Of a stretch of 52,755 bases of DNA, positions 16,267 through 24,396 are shown in pieces (position 1 is the stretch's first letter; every line of letters starts with the position of its first letter). Source of the stretch: Oxalobacteraceae bacterium UBA6018 (GTDB taxonomy: Bacteria > Pseudomonadota > Gammaproteobacteria > Burkholderiales > Burkholderiaceae_D); the NCBI GenBank assembly GCA_002428015.1, contig DIZW01000038.1, positions 1-52,755 of the forward strand. The letters run 5' to 3'. The translations under genes were made by a program, and so were the position numbers. The notes under the pieces were generated by a model. It did not search any database. It was given only the letters and a program-made list of their open reading frames with translations, and had not been told where the DNA came from.

Positions 16267-17286
16267 TTACTTGGCCACCTTGCGCCCGCCCAGCAGGCGC
16301 GGCACCGCGATGGTGACCAGCAGCAGGACGCCGACCACGATGGTCATGTAGATGCCGGGGACGTTGGCCAGCGACAGGCCGTAGGTGACCGTGCCCAGGG
16401 TCAGCACGGCCAGCATCACGCCGCCGATGGTGCCGGCGCCGCCGGCGATGCTCACCCCGCCCAGGATGGCCATGGTGATCGCTTCGAGCTCCCAGCCGAA
16501 GGCGATGTCGGGGCGGGTGCTGTCGATGCGGCCGGTCAGCAGGAAGGCCGCCAGGCCCGCCATCGCGCCGGTGACCATGAACAGCACCAGGCGGTAGCGG
16601 TCCACGGCGATGCCGGAGAAGCGCGCGGCCACCGGGTTGTTGCCGATCGCGTAAATGCGCCGCCCCCAGCTGGTGGTGTGCAGCACCAGCGTGAACAGCA
16701 CGGCGAAGGCCAGCAGCACCGCGAACGGGCGCGGCACCAGGTCGAAGTAATAGCCCTGGCACCAGCCGGTCACCGCCGCCGGATAGCCGGTGAAGCCCTG
16801 GTCGCCCAGCACCACCGAGCACAGGCCGCGAAACAGCGACACGGTGCCGATGGTGACCACGATGGAGGGCAGCGCGAAGCGCGTCACCAGGATACCGTTG
16901 AGCGCGCCGCATAGGGTGCCGGTGGCCAGCGCCACGAACAGCAGGGCGCCGGGCGGCACGCCGTGGGCGTGCGCCAGGCCCATCGCCACCGAGGACAGCG
17001 CCAGGATGCCGGACACCGAAATGTCGATCTCGCGGCAGATGATCAGCAAGGCCATCGGCAGGGCGATCAAGGCCTTTTCGCTGAAGTTGGAAGTCGCGTC
17101 GAACAGGTTGCGCAGGTCCAGGAAGTGGGGCAGGGCGACGCTGCAGATGGCGAAGGCGGCCACCATGAGCATGGCCAGCAGCGCTTCCCAGCGGCCCATC
17201 ATCTGCCTGAAGGTCGCCGGCTGGCGGTCGAGGATGGTGTAGCGCGAGGTCGATTTGGCGGCGGCGAACATCGTGGTGGTATTCAA
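16267..17286 (-). CDS. rhaQ: Rhamnose ABC transporter permease RhaQ
   Basis: This encodes a 339-residue inner-membrane permease of the ribose/rhamnose (BPD_transp_2) family with about eight to ten hydrophobic segments. It carries the typical 'EIDISVSGILALSS' motif, the 'ALPSIVVTIGTVSLFRG' segment and the EAA-like 'AITMAILGGVSIAGGAGTIGG' loop. With RhaP it forms the membrane channel of the rhamnose importer. Its start overlaps the rhaP stop by 4 nt (17283-17286). RhaP and RhaQ are clearly paralogous. Confidence 0.9.
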   Translation of the reverse strand: MNTTTMFAAAKSTSRYTILDRQPATFRQMMGRWEALLAMLMVAAFAICSVALPHFLDLRNLFDATSNFSEKALIALPMALLIICREIDISVSGILALSSVAMGLAHAHGVPPGALLFVALATGTLCGALNGILVTRFALPSIVVTIGTVSLFRGLCSVVLGDQGFTGYPAAVTGWCQGYYFDLVPRPFAVLLAFAVLFTLVLHTTSWGRRIYAIGNNPVAARFSGIAVDRYRLVLFMVTGAMAGLAAFLLTGRIDSTRPDIAFGWELEAITMAILGGVSIAGGAGTIGGVMLAVLTLGTVTYGLSLANVPGIYMTIVVGVLLLVTIAVPRLLGGRKVAK

Positions 17287-18281
17287 GCTGCGCTCCGTTT
17301 GGCGTTCTGGTTAATCAGGTGCAGCGGCAGGATCTGCCGGCTGTTCTTCTTGTTGCCGCGCGCATTGATCAGCACCGCGGTGAGGATGACCAGGCCGGTC
17401 AGGGCACTTTGCCAGAACGGCGACACCTTCACCACCGGCAGGGCGTTGTTGATCACCGAGAGGAACAGCGCGCCCAGCACGGCGCCGCCCACGCTGCCCA
17501 CGCCGCCGGCGATATTGACTCCGCCGATGACGCAGGCGGCGATCACGGTGAATTCGAAGCCGTAGGCGATCTGGCTGTAGGCCACCGCGTAGCGCGCCAC
17601 CCACAGGTAGCCGCACAGCCCCGCCATCATGCCGGACAGGCCGTAGGTCCACATCAGGCGCCTGGCGGCCGGAATGCCGATGTAGCGCGCCGAACCGGGC
17701 TCGTTGCCGATCGCGTAAAGGTCGCGCCCGAAGCGCGAATGGCGGGCCACGTACCACATCGCCAGCACCACCAGCGCGGCGATCCACACCAGGTGGGTCA
17801 CGCCGAACAGGGTGGTCAAGGGGAAGCCGATGAACTCGGGCGTCATCTGTTGCGAGGAGATCCAGGCGCCGTTGGTCAGCACGAACACCATGCCGCGGTA
17901 CACGCTCATGGTGCCGAGGGTGACCACGATGGGCGGCAGTTGCAGGTAGCCGATCATCCAGCCGTTGATCAGGCCGAGCACCAGGCCGGTGCCGACGGCG
18001 GCCAGCACGATCACCGCCAGCGGCAGGCCGGGCACCTTGGCGCCCAGCAGGGCCGCCACCATGCCCGACAAGGCCAGGTTGGAGGCCACCGACAGGTCGA
18101 TGCCGCGCGTGATGATGACGAACATCTGGGTCAGCGCGAGCATGATCAGCAAGGTGCTGTCGGTGAGCACGTTGCCCAGGCTGGCCGCGCTCAAGAACAC
18201 CGGTGCGCGCGTGCCGACCAGGCCGATCAGGACGATGATCAGCGCCGCCAGCAGCGCCTCCCGTTGTTTCAACATACTCAT
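17283..18281 (-). CDS. rhaP: Rhamnose ABC transporter permease RhaP
   Basis: This encodes a 332-residue permease of the same family as RhaQ, with 'RGIDLSVASNLALSGM', 'LQLPPIVVTLGTMSVYRGMVF' and 'FTVIAACVIGGVNIAGGVGSVGG' signatures. The C-terminal tail is basic (ARGNKKNSR) and cytoplasmic. Its start overlaps the rhaT stop by 4 nt (18278-18281), as in a tightly coupled operon. Confidence 0.9.
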   Translation of the reverse strand: MSMLKQREALLAALIIVLIGLVGTRAPVFLSAASLGNVLTDSTLLIMLALTQMFVIITRGIDLSVASNLALSGMVAALLGAKVPGLPLAVIVLAAVGTGLVLGLINGWMIGYLQLPPIVVTLGTMSVYRGMVFVLTNGAWISSQQMTPEFIGFPLTTLFGVTHLVWIAALVVLAMWYVARHSRFGRDLYAIGNEPGSARYIGIPAARRLMWTYGLSGMMAGLCGYLWVARYAVAYSQIAYGFEFTVIAACVIGGVNIAGGVGSVGGAVLGALFLSVINNALPVVKVSPFWQSALTGLVILTAVLINARGNKKNSRQILPLHLINQNAKRSAA

Positions 18282-19870
18282 GCCGCTTCCTCTGTCGATA
18301 ATTCACTGCCCGATGCCGCGGCCACCACATTCTCCGCCGTCGCTTGTCCGCGCGCGAAGACCTTCCTGATATGCCCCTGGTGCATGACGATGACGCGGTC
18401 GGCCAGGCCCAGCACCTCCGGCAGCTCGGACGACACCAGGATCACCGACAGGCCGCGCGTCACCAGCTCGCCGATAAACCGGTGCACCGCCGCCTTGGAG
18501 CCGATATCGATGCCCTTGGTCGGCTCGTCCAGGATGATCACCTTGGGATTGGTGGCCAGCCATTTGCCCAGCACGACCTTCTGCTGGTTGCCGCCGGACA
18601 GTTCAGACACCAGCTGCATCAGGTGGTGGGCTTTCAATTCGAGCTGTTCGGCGAAATGGCGCGCGATGCGCGTTTCCTCGGCGCGCCTGCCGCGCAGGAA
18701 GAAGCCGATTTTGGACAGCAGCGGCAGGGTGATGTTCTGCATGATCGGCATCGACAGGTGGGCGCCCTGGTGCTGGCGGTCCTCCGGCACGTAGGCGATG
18801 CCGTGGGCGATGGCGTCGCGCGGGCCGTTGATGGCGACCTTCTTGCCGCCGATCTTGACGCTGCCGCGCACGCCCTCGCTCAGGCCAAACAGCGCCTGCA
18901 TCACTTCCGAGCGGCCGGCCCCGACCAGGCCGTAGAAGCCCAGGATCTCGCCCTGCTTGATCGAAAAGCTGACCTGGTCGAATTCGGTCGGATGGCAGAA
19001 ATTGTCGACCTCGAGCAGGGTCGGGCCGAGCTCCACATCGGCCTTGGGAAAGGCCTGGTGGATCTGGCGGCCCACCATCAGCGACACCAGTTCCGGCTCG
19101 CTGATGTCGGCCAGCGCGCCGTCGGCCACGAACTGGCCGTCGCGCAGCACGGTGTAGCGGTCGGCGACCTGGTAGATCTCGTCGAATTTGTGCGAGATGA
19201 AGATGACGGCGGTGCCGGCCGTCTTCAATTGCGCGATGATGCGGTACAGCTCATGGATCTCGCGCTGCGACAGCGCCGCCGTCGGCTCGTCCATGATCAC
19301 CACGCGCGCGTTTTGCGACAGCGCGCGCGCGATTTCGACGAAGTGGCGCTGGGCCACGCTCAAGTCCTTGACCCGCGCCCGCACCGGCAGGGCCACCTCC
19401 AGGCGCGCGAACAGCTGGTCGGCCTGCGCTTCGATCAGGGCCCAGTCTACCCGCGGCGGAAAACCGGTGGTCGGCTGGCGCCCGACGTAGATGTTCTCGG
19501 CCACCGTCAGTTCGTCGAACATCACGGTTTCCTGGTGCACCGCGGTGATCCCGGCCAGCATCGCTTCCTGGGCGCTGTTGAAGCGCACTTGTTCGCCGCC
19601 CAGGAAGATGCTGCCGGCGTCGGGCTGGTAGATGCCGGTCAGGGTCTTGACCAGGGTCGATTTGCCGGCGCCGTTTTCGCCGATCAGCGCCATGACTTCG
19701 CCGGGGCGGATCGTCAGGCCGACGTCGTTCAAAGCGACCACGCCGCTAAAACGCTTGCAGATACCGGTCAACTGCAATACCGGCGCGGTCTCGGGGGCGA
19801 GCCCGGCCTGCGCCGACACCGGCACGGCGCCGGGCGCGAGGGACGGGCTGCTTACTTTGGTTACTGGCAT
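18278..19870 (-). CDS. rhaT: Rhamnose ABC transporter ATP-binding protein RhaT
   Basis: This encodes 530 residues with the start at 19870 (MPVTKVSS; weak GAAG upstream). The same frame is open upstream to an ATG at 19924, but that would run into the intergenic stem-loop. Two tandem nucleotide-binding domains are seen. The first has Walker A GENGAGKST (about 64-72), signature LSVAQRHF and Walker B VVIMDEPT. The second has a degenerate Walker A (GLVGAGRSE), signature LSGGNQQK and Walker B VIILDEPT. This is the standard layout of the RbsA/AraG-type sugar ABC ATPases. It powers rhamnose import with RhaS, RhaP and RhaQ. Confidence 0.92.
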   Translation of the reverse strand: MPVTKVSSPSLAPGAVPVSAQAGLAPETAPVLQLTGICKRFSGVVALNDVGLTIRPGEVMALIGENGAGKSTLVKTLTGIYQPDAGSIFLGGEQVRFNSAQEAMLAGITAVHQETVMFDELTVAENIYVGRQPTTGFPPRVDWALIEAQADQLFARLEVALPVRARVKDLSVAQRHFVEIARALSQNARVVIMDEPTAALSQREIHELYRIIAQLKTAGTAVIFISHKFDEIYQVADRYTVLRDGQFVADGALADISEPELVSLMVGRQIHQAFPKADVELGPTLLEVDNFCHPTEFDQVSFSIKQGEILGFYGLVGAGRSEVMQALFGLSEGVRGSVKIGGKKVAINGPRDAIAHGIAYVPEDRQHQGAHLSMPIMQNITLPLLSKIGFFLRGRRAEETRIARHFAEQLELKAHHLMQLVSELSGGNQQKVVLGKWLATNPKVIILDEPTKGIDIGSKAAVHRFIGELVTRGLSVILVSSELPEVLGLADRVIVMHQGHIRKVFARGQATAENVVAAASGSELSTEEAA

Positions 19871-19906
19871 ACGGGCTTCACACAGAATGGAAAACATGAA
19901 CGGCGA

Positions 19907-19937
19907 CGGACGGGGCGCGAGCATGCGCCGCCGTCCG
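19907..19937 (-). repeat. Intergenic stem-loop between rhaS and rhaT
   Basis: An outer 7-bp stem (19907-19913 with 19931-19937) continues into an inner 5-bp stem (19914-19918 with 19925-19929) with one bulged G and a 6-nt loop. It sits in the 79-nt gap after the binding-protein gene, while the later ABC genes overlap. This is the classical position of a stem-loop that keeps binding-protein mRNA in excess over the membrane components (inference). Confidence 0.65.
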
Positions 19938-19949
19938 CGCCGGCTGGCA

Positions 19950-20972
19950 TCAAAAGATCCGGGCGAACTTGTCGACGTTGTCTTTGTTGTAGGTGAACGG
20001 CGGCGCCAGCGCGGCTTCGCCGTTCTCGTCGATGACCAGCTTGCCCATGCGGCCGGCCGAGACGCTGTTCTTGCCCGCCTTGCCCTTGACGAATTCGCTG
20101 GCGGCGTAGGTGGCCGCGTAGCCCAGGTCGATCGGGTTCCAGATGGCGAATTCGCGCACGGCGCCGTTCTTGACGTGGCCGGCCATCTCGGACGGCAGGC
20201 CCAGGCCGGTCACGAAGACCTTGCCCACCAGGTGCTCGTCGACGACGGCCTTGCTGGCGGCGACGATGCCGACCGTGGTCGGGGCGATGATGGCCTTCAG
20301 GTTCGGATTGCTGCGCAACAGGCCGATCGCTTCGCGGTAGCTCTTGTCGGACTGGTCGTCGCCGTACACGGTCGCCACCAGTTTCAGCTTGCTGTACTCC
20401 GGCTTTTGCAGGACCTTCTTCATGACGTCGATCCAGATGTTCTGGTTGGTCGCCTGGGCCGACGCCGACAGGATCGCGATCTCGCCGGCGCCGCCGATGT
20501 CGTCCGCGGCCATCTCGATCTGCTTTTCGCCGATCAGCTGCGCGCTCGAGGGGTTCAACTGCATCAGCCGGCCGTCCTTGGCCACGCCGCTGTCGAAGGA
20601 AATGACCTTGATCCCGCGCTGCATCGCCTTCTTCGTGATCGGCACCAGCGCGTTCGGGTCGTTGGCCGAGATGACGATCGCGTCGACGTGCTGGCTGATG
20701 AGCGAATTGATGATCTCGATCTGGCCTTCGGCGGTTGGCGTGGTCGGGCCGGTGTAGATGATCTCGGTGTTGCCCAGTTCCTTGGCCGCCTCGTTGGCGC
20801 CTTCGTGGGCGGCGTCGAAAAAGCCGTTGCCGAGGTTTTTGACGACCATCGCGATCTTGACCTTCTCGTCCTTCTTTTCGCATCCAGCCAGCGCGCCCAT
20901 GAGGCTGAGCGAAACGGCGGCGACCAGGACCTTCTTGAGCAGGATGCGGCGGGATTGTTTAGTAGCGATCAA
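19950..20972 (-). CDS. rhaS: Rhamnose-binding periplasmic protein RhaS (TTG start)
   Basis: This encodes 340 residues. The best start is TTG at 20972: GGAGA lies 7 nt upstream, and the TTGA overlaps the rhaR stop by 4 nt, like the ATGA couplings elsewhere in the operon. The protein then begins MIATKQSRRILLKKVLVAA and has a lipobox with Cys31 (GALAGC). The mature part is a Peripla_BP_4 (ribose-binding-like) fold: 'KIAMVVKNLGNGFFDAAHEGANEAAKELG', 'SQHVDAIVISANDPNAL', 'GIKVISFDSG' and 'VTGLGLPSEMAGHVKNG'. It captures L-rhamnose for the RhaTPQ transporter. No ATG or GTG is well placed for an alternative. Confidence 0.88.
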   Translation of the reverse strand: MIATKQSRRILLKKVLVAAVSLSLMGALAGCEKKDEKVKIAMVVKNLGNGFFDAAHEGANEAAKELGNTEIIYTGPTTPTAEGQIEIINSLISQHVDAIVISANDPNALVPITKKAMQRGIKVISFDSGVAKDGRLMQLNPSSAQLIGEKQIEMAADDIGGAGEIAILSASAQATNQNIWIDVMKKVLQKPEYSKLKLVATVYGDDQSDKSYREAIGLLRSNPNLKAIIAPTTVGIVAASKAVVDEHLVGKVFVTGLGLPSEMAGHVKNGAVREFAIWNPIDLGYAATYAASEFVKGKAGKNSVSAGRMGKLVIDENGEAALAPPFTYNKDNVDKFARIF

Positions 20973-21835
20973 TGCGATGTCTCCGATTGGAAAAGGGCGG
21001 ACGACTGCATGTCGTACGCGGGACTGTAGGACGATGCGCAGAGCTGGGCCGGAACGGCCTCGGGCGCGACGGTGACGACCTTGACGCCGGATTGCTCGAG
21101 CAATTGCACGGCGCTGTCGGATGCGTTGGTGTCGGTGATGACGGTGGAAACCCGGTTCAGGCCGCACAGGATCAGGCCGGCCTTCTTGGCGAACTTGGAG
21201 CTATCGGCCAGCACGATCAATTCCTCGGCCTGGCTGATCAGGCGCTTCTCGGCCTGGATCAAGAGCGGGTCCGCCTCCATCAGGCCCAGCAGCGACAGGC
21301 CGTACACGCTCATGAACATCTTGGCCGCGTAATGGTGCTGGGTGATGTCGTTGTCGAAGGGGCTGAGGATCACGTTCTGTTCGCGGTACACTTTGCCGCC
21401 GGGGAGGATGATTTCGTTCTCGCTCGATACCAGCAGGCGCTCGGCCATGAGGAAGGAGTTGGTCAGGATCTTGAGATGCTTATCGACCAGGAACTCGGCC
21501 ATCATGAAGGTGGTCGTGCCGCCGTTGATGATGATCGTTTCGCCTTCGCTGCACATGCCGCTGGCATGGCGCGCGATGGCGCGCTTGCGCTCGGCGAAGC
21601 ATTGAATATTGTTCTGGAAGGTCTCGCTCGACAGGGCGAACGAGCGCTTCTTCTGCTGCAGGTTTTCGGCGCCGCCGCGGGTCCTGGTGAGCAGGTTGCG
21701 CGCGGCCAGCCAGCTGATATCGCGCCGCACCGTGGCCGGGGACGCGTTGAGCCATTCCACCAATTGCTGCACCGTCGCCGTGTTATGCTCAGCGAGCAGC
21801 TTCAGCAAACGTTTCCGACGTTTGTGATTTACCAT
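20969..21835 (-). CDS. rhaR: DeoR-family transcriptional regulator RhaR
   Basis: This encodes 288 residues; ATG 21835 is chosen because GGAGGAG lies 6 nt upstream (the frame is open to 21913). The N-terminal HTH (KRRKRLLKLLAEHNTATVQQLVEWLNASPATVRRDISWL) and the 'TRTRGGAEN' linker are typical of DeoR repressors. The C-terminal DeoRC sensor domain contains 'IINGGTTTFMMAEFL', 'ILTNSFLMAERL' and 'VLADSSKFAKKAGL'. These sensors usually bind phosphorylated sugars. First in the rhaRSTPQK operon and divergent from rhaD, it probably represses both, with a rhamnose-pathway intermediate as inducer. It matches the DeoR-type RhaR of rhizobia and is unrelated to the AraC-type RhaR of E. coli. Confidence 0.88.
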   Translation of the reverse strand: MVNHKRRKRLLKLLAEHNTATVQQLVEWLNASPATVRRDISWLAARNLLTRTRGGAENLQQKKRSFALSSETFQNNIQCFAERKRAIARHASGMCSEGETIIINGGTTTFMMAEFLVDKHLKILTNSFLMAERLLVSSENEIILPGGKVYREQNVILSPFDNDITQHHYAAKMFMSVYGLSLLGLMEADPLLIQAEKRLISQAEELIVLADSSKFAKKAGLILCGLNRVSTVITDTNASDSAVQLLEQSGVKVVTVAPEAVPAQLCASSYSPAYDMQSSALFQSETSH

Positions 21836-22212
21836 CTTTGTCTCCTCCATGTGCCGTCTGTGTTTCGATCGCGGCTTTGACAATGACCGAGTCAGGGGTG
21901 ATCGCCTTGTCACTGTTAAGACTAATCATTCGTGAGGCGGTGGTCAATCATTCATCGCTCAGATCGGTGATTATTTCCCCCTGCGGGATTCCAAGCGCGC
22001 TCACTTCGATCATCATTTTGATTATTCCGATACTGGTCATGAGATTGATCACTTCCGCATTGACTCACATTGCCGCTTGATTTCTACTGACCACGGTCGC
22101 TTTGCCGGATGAAGTTCCATTACATCGAGCACGGATTGGGCATCGCTCAGCGTGCGTCGCGCACGCTTCGGGCAAGGCGAAAAGGATTTGCAAATTAATC
22201 AACGGAGATAGC
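21836..22212. promoter_or_regulatory. Divergent rhaR/rhaD promoter region with repeated candidate operators
   Basis: This is 377 bp, visibly more AT-rich than its surroundings, with no gene. Repeats seen: AATCATTC at 21924-21931 and 21946-21953 (22 bp apart), and TGATTATTTCC at 21968 with TGATTATTCCG at 22019 (51 bp apart). A GGTCA...TTGATCA cluster lies at 22035-22052. The TGATTATTTC copies differ by one or two bases from the TGATTCTTTC element found before three pectin operons. These are plausible RhaR and locus-regulator sites; promoters could not be assigned. Confidence 0.5.
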
Positions 22213-24321
22213 ATGACCGCAATGAACGAAACAAAGCCGAAGGAACCGATTGCCTCGCTGTGGGACGACGCCCACGCCGCCACGCTGAGCGAGCCCGAGC
22301 TGCTGCTGTATCGCTCCAACCTGCTCGGTTCGGACCTGCGCATCACCAACTTCGGTGGCGGCAACACCTCGGCCAAGGTCATGATGGCCGATCCGCTCGA
22401 CGGCCAGCAGGTCGAGGTACTGTGGGTAAAAGGCTCCGGCGGCGACCTGGGCAGCATCAAGCTCGACGGCTTCTCGACCTTGTACATGAGCAAGTTAAAC
22501 GCCTTGAAGGGGCGCTACCGCGGCCTGGCGCTGGAAGATGAAATGGTGGCGTATCTGCCACACTGCACCTTCAACCTGAACCCGCGCGCGGCCAGTATCG
22601 ACACCCCGCTGCACGCCTACATCGACCGCAAGCATGTCGACCACATGCACCCGGACTCGGTGATCGCGATCGCCGCCTGCAAGAACAGCGAAGCGCTGAC
22701 CCAGAAGATCTTTGAAGGTGAACTGGGCTGGCTGCCATGGCAGCGTCCCGGTTACGACCTGGGCCTCAAGCTCGAAGCGCTGTCCCAGTCCCAGCCCCAG
22801 CTCAAGGGCATCATCCTCGAAGGCCACGGCCTGTTCACCTGGGGCGACAGCGCCAAGTCCTGCTACGAGACGACCCTGGCGATCATCAAGCGCGCCGAGG
22901 ACTGGCTCGACCAGAACACCAAGAAGCCGTCGTTCGGCGGCGCCAAGGTCCAGGTACTGCCGGCCGAGCAGCGCGCCGCGCTGGCCGCCAAGCTGATGCC
23001 TCTGCTGCGCGGCAAGATCAGCAAGGACGAGTACAAGCTGGGCCACTTCGACGACAGCGCCGCCGTGCTCGAATTCGTCTGCAGCGCCGACCTGCAGCCG
23101 CTGGCCGCGCTGGGCACCTCCTGCCCGGACCACTTCCTGCGCACCAAGATCCGTCCTTTCGTGATCGACTTCGATCCGGCCAACCCGAACTTCGACGCGG
23201 TCGTGGCCGGCCTGGACGCGGGCCTGGAGCAGTACCGCGCCGACTACGTGGCCTACCACACCCGCTGCAAGCGCGATAACAGCCCGGCCGTGCGCGACGC
23301 CAACCCGATCATCTACCTGATCCCCGGCGTGGGCATGCTCTCGTTCGCCAAAGACAAGGCCACCGCCCGCATCGCCGGCGAGTTCTACGTCAACGCCATC
23401 AACGTGATGCGCGGCGCGAACGGGGTCGACACCTACGTCGGCCTGCCGGAGCAGGAAGCCTTCGACATCGAGTACTGGCTGCTTGAAGAAGCCAAGCTGC
23501 AGCGCATGCCCAAGCCGAAATCGCTGGCCGGACGCATCGCGCTCGTCACCGGCGGCGCCGGCGGCATCGGCCAGGCGGTGGCCCGCCAGTTGCTGGCCGA
23601 AGGGGCCTGCGTGATGCTGACCGATATCGACCAGGAAGCGCTTGAAGCGGCCCACCAGGTGCTGGTGAAAGCGGCCGGCAAGGACGCCATCGCCACGGTG
23701 CGCGCCAACATCACCAGCGAGCAGGACGTGGAAGCGATCCTGACCGCGACCGCGCTGCGTTTCGGCGGCGTGGACCTGCTGGTCTCGAACGCCGGCATCG
23801 CCTCCTCGGCGCCGCTGGAAGACACCACGCTGGAAATCTGGCAGCGCAACCAGGACATCCTCGTCACCGGCTACTTCCTGGCCAGCCGCGCCGCCTTCCG
23901 CATCATGAAGCAGCAGGGACTGGGCGGCAGCATGGTCTTCGTGGCCAGCAAAAACGGCCTGGTCGCCTCCGCCGGCGCCTCCGCCTACTGCACCGCCAAG
24001 GCCGCCGAGATCCACCTGGCCCGCTGCATCGCCCTCGAAGGCGCCAACTACGGCATCCGCGTCAACGTGGTCAACCCCGACGCCGTGATCCGCGGTTCGC
24101 GCATCTGGGACGGCAAGTGGAAGGAAGAACGCGCCGCCTCCAACAAGATCGAGGCGGACGACATCGAAGACTTCTACCGCAAGCGCAGCATGCTCAAGCT
24201 GTCGGTGCTGCCGGAAGATATCGCCGAAGCCGTGTACTTCCTGGCCAGCGACAAGTCGGCCAAGAGCACTGGTAACATCCTCAACGTTGACGCCGGCAAC
24301 GCGGCAGCGTTCACGCGCTGA
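22213..24321 (+). CDS. rhaD: Bifunctional rhamnulose-1-phosphate aldolase / lactaldehyde dehydrogenase
   Basis: This encodes 702 residues; ATG 22213 follows CGGAGA. Residues about 1-400 are a class II aldolase/adducin domain (FGGGNTSAK, the VDHMHPDSVIAIA zinc-ligand region, 'LEGHGLFTWG'). Residues about 435-700 are a short-chain dehydrogenase with the TGGAGGIG nucleotide loop, SNAG and YCTAK (catalytic Tyr and Lys). This is the RhaEW/RhaD-type fusion: it splits L-rhamnulose-1-phosphate into DHAP and L-lactaldehyde, and the second domain oxidises lactaldehyde to lactate. It heads the plus-strand operon, divergent from rhaR, and rhaI follows after 75 bp. Confidence 0.93.
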   Translation: MTAMNETKPKEPIASLWDDAHAATLSEPELLLYRSNLLGSDLRITNFGGGNTSAKVMMADPLDGQQVEVLWVKGSGGDLGSIKLDGFSTLYMSKLNALKGRYRGLALEDEMVAYLPHCTFNLNPRAASIDTPLHAYIDRKHVDHMHPDSVIAIAACKNSEALTQKIFEGELGWLPWQRPGYDLGLKLEALSQSQPQLKGIILEGHGLFTWGDSAKSCYETTLAIIKRAEDWLDQNTKKPSFGGAKVQVLPAEQRAALAAKLMPLLRGKISKDEYKLGHFDDSAAVLEFVCSADLQPLAALGTSCPDHFLRTKIRPFVIDFDPANPNFDAVVAGLDAGLEQYRADYVAYHTRCKRDNSPAVRDANPIIYLIPGVGMLSFAKDKATARIAGEFYVNAINVMRGANGVDTYVGLPEQEAFDIEYWLLEEAKLQRMPKPKSLAGRIALVTGGAGGIGQAVARQLLAEGACVMLTDIDQEALEAAHQVLVKAAGKDAIATVRANITSEQDVEAILTATALRFGGVDLLVSNAGIASSAPLEDTTLEIWQRNQDILVTGYFLASRAAFRIMKQQGLGGSMVFVASKNGLVASAGASAYCTAKAAEIHLARCIALEGANYGIRVNVVNPDAVIRGSRIWDGKWKEERAASNKIEADDIEDFYRKRSMLKLSVLPEDIAEAVYFLASDKSAKSTGNILNVDAGNAAAFTR

Positions 24322-24352
24322 TCACGGCATCGAGCGTAAAGTAGCGATATAA

Positions 24353-24379
24353 CGGCAGCGGGCGAGCGCCACGCTGCCG
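24353..24379 (+). repeat. Extended stem-loop between rhaD and rhaI
   Basis: CGGCAGCG (24353-24360) pairs with CGCTGCCG (24372-24379). The enclosed GGCGAGCGCC can fold further, giving nearly one continuous stem with a bulged A. It ends just before the rhaI ribosome site and has no T tract, so it may set mRNA processing or rhaI translation (inference). Confidence 0.55.
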
Positions 24380-24396
24380 GTTACAGGAGACATGAA

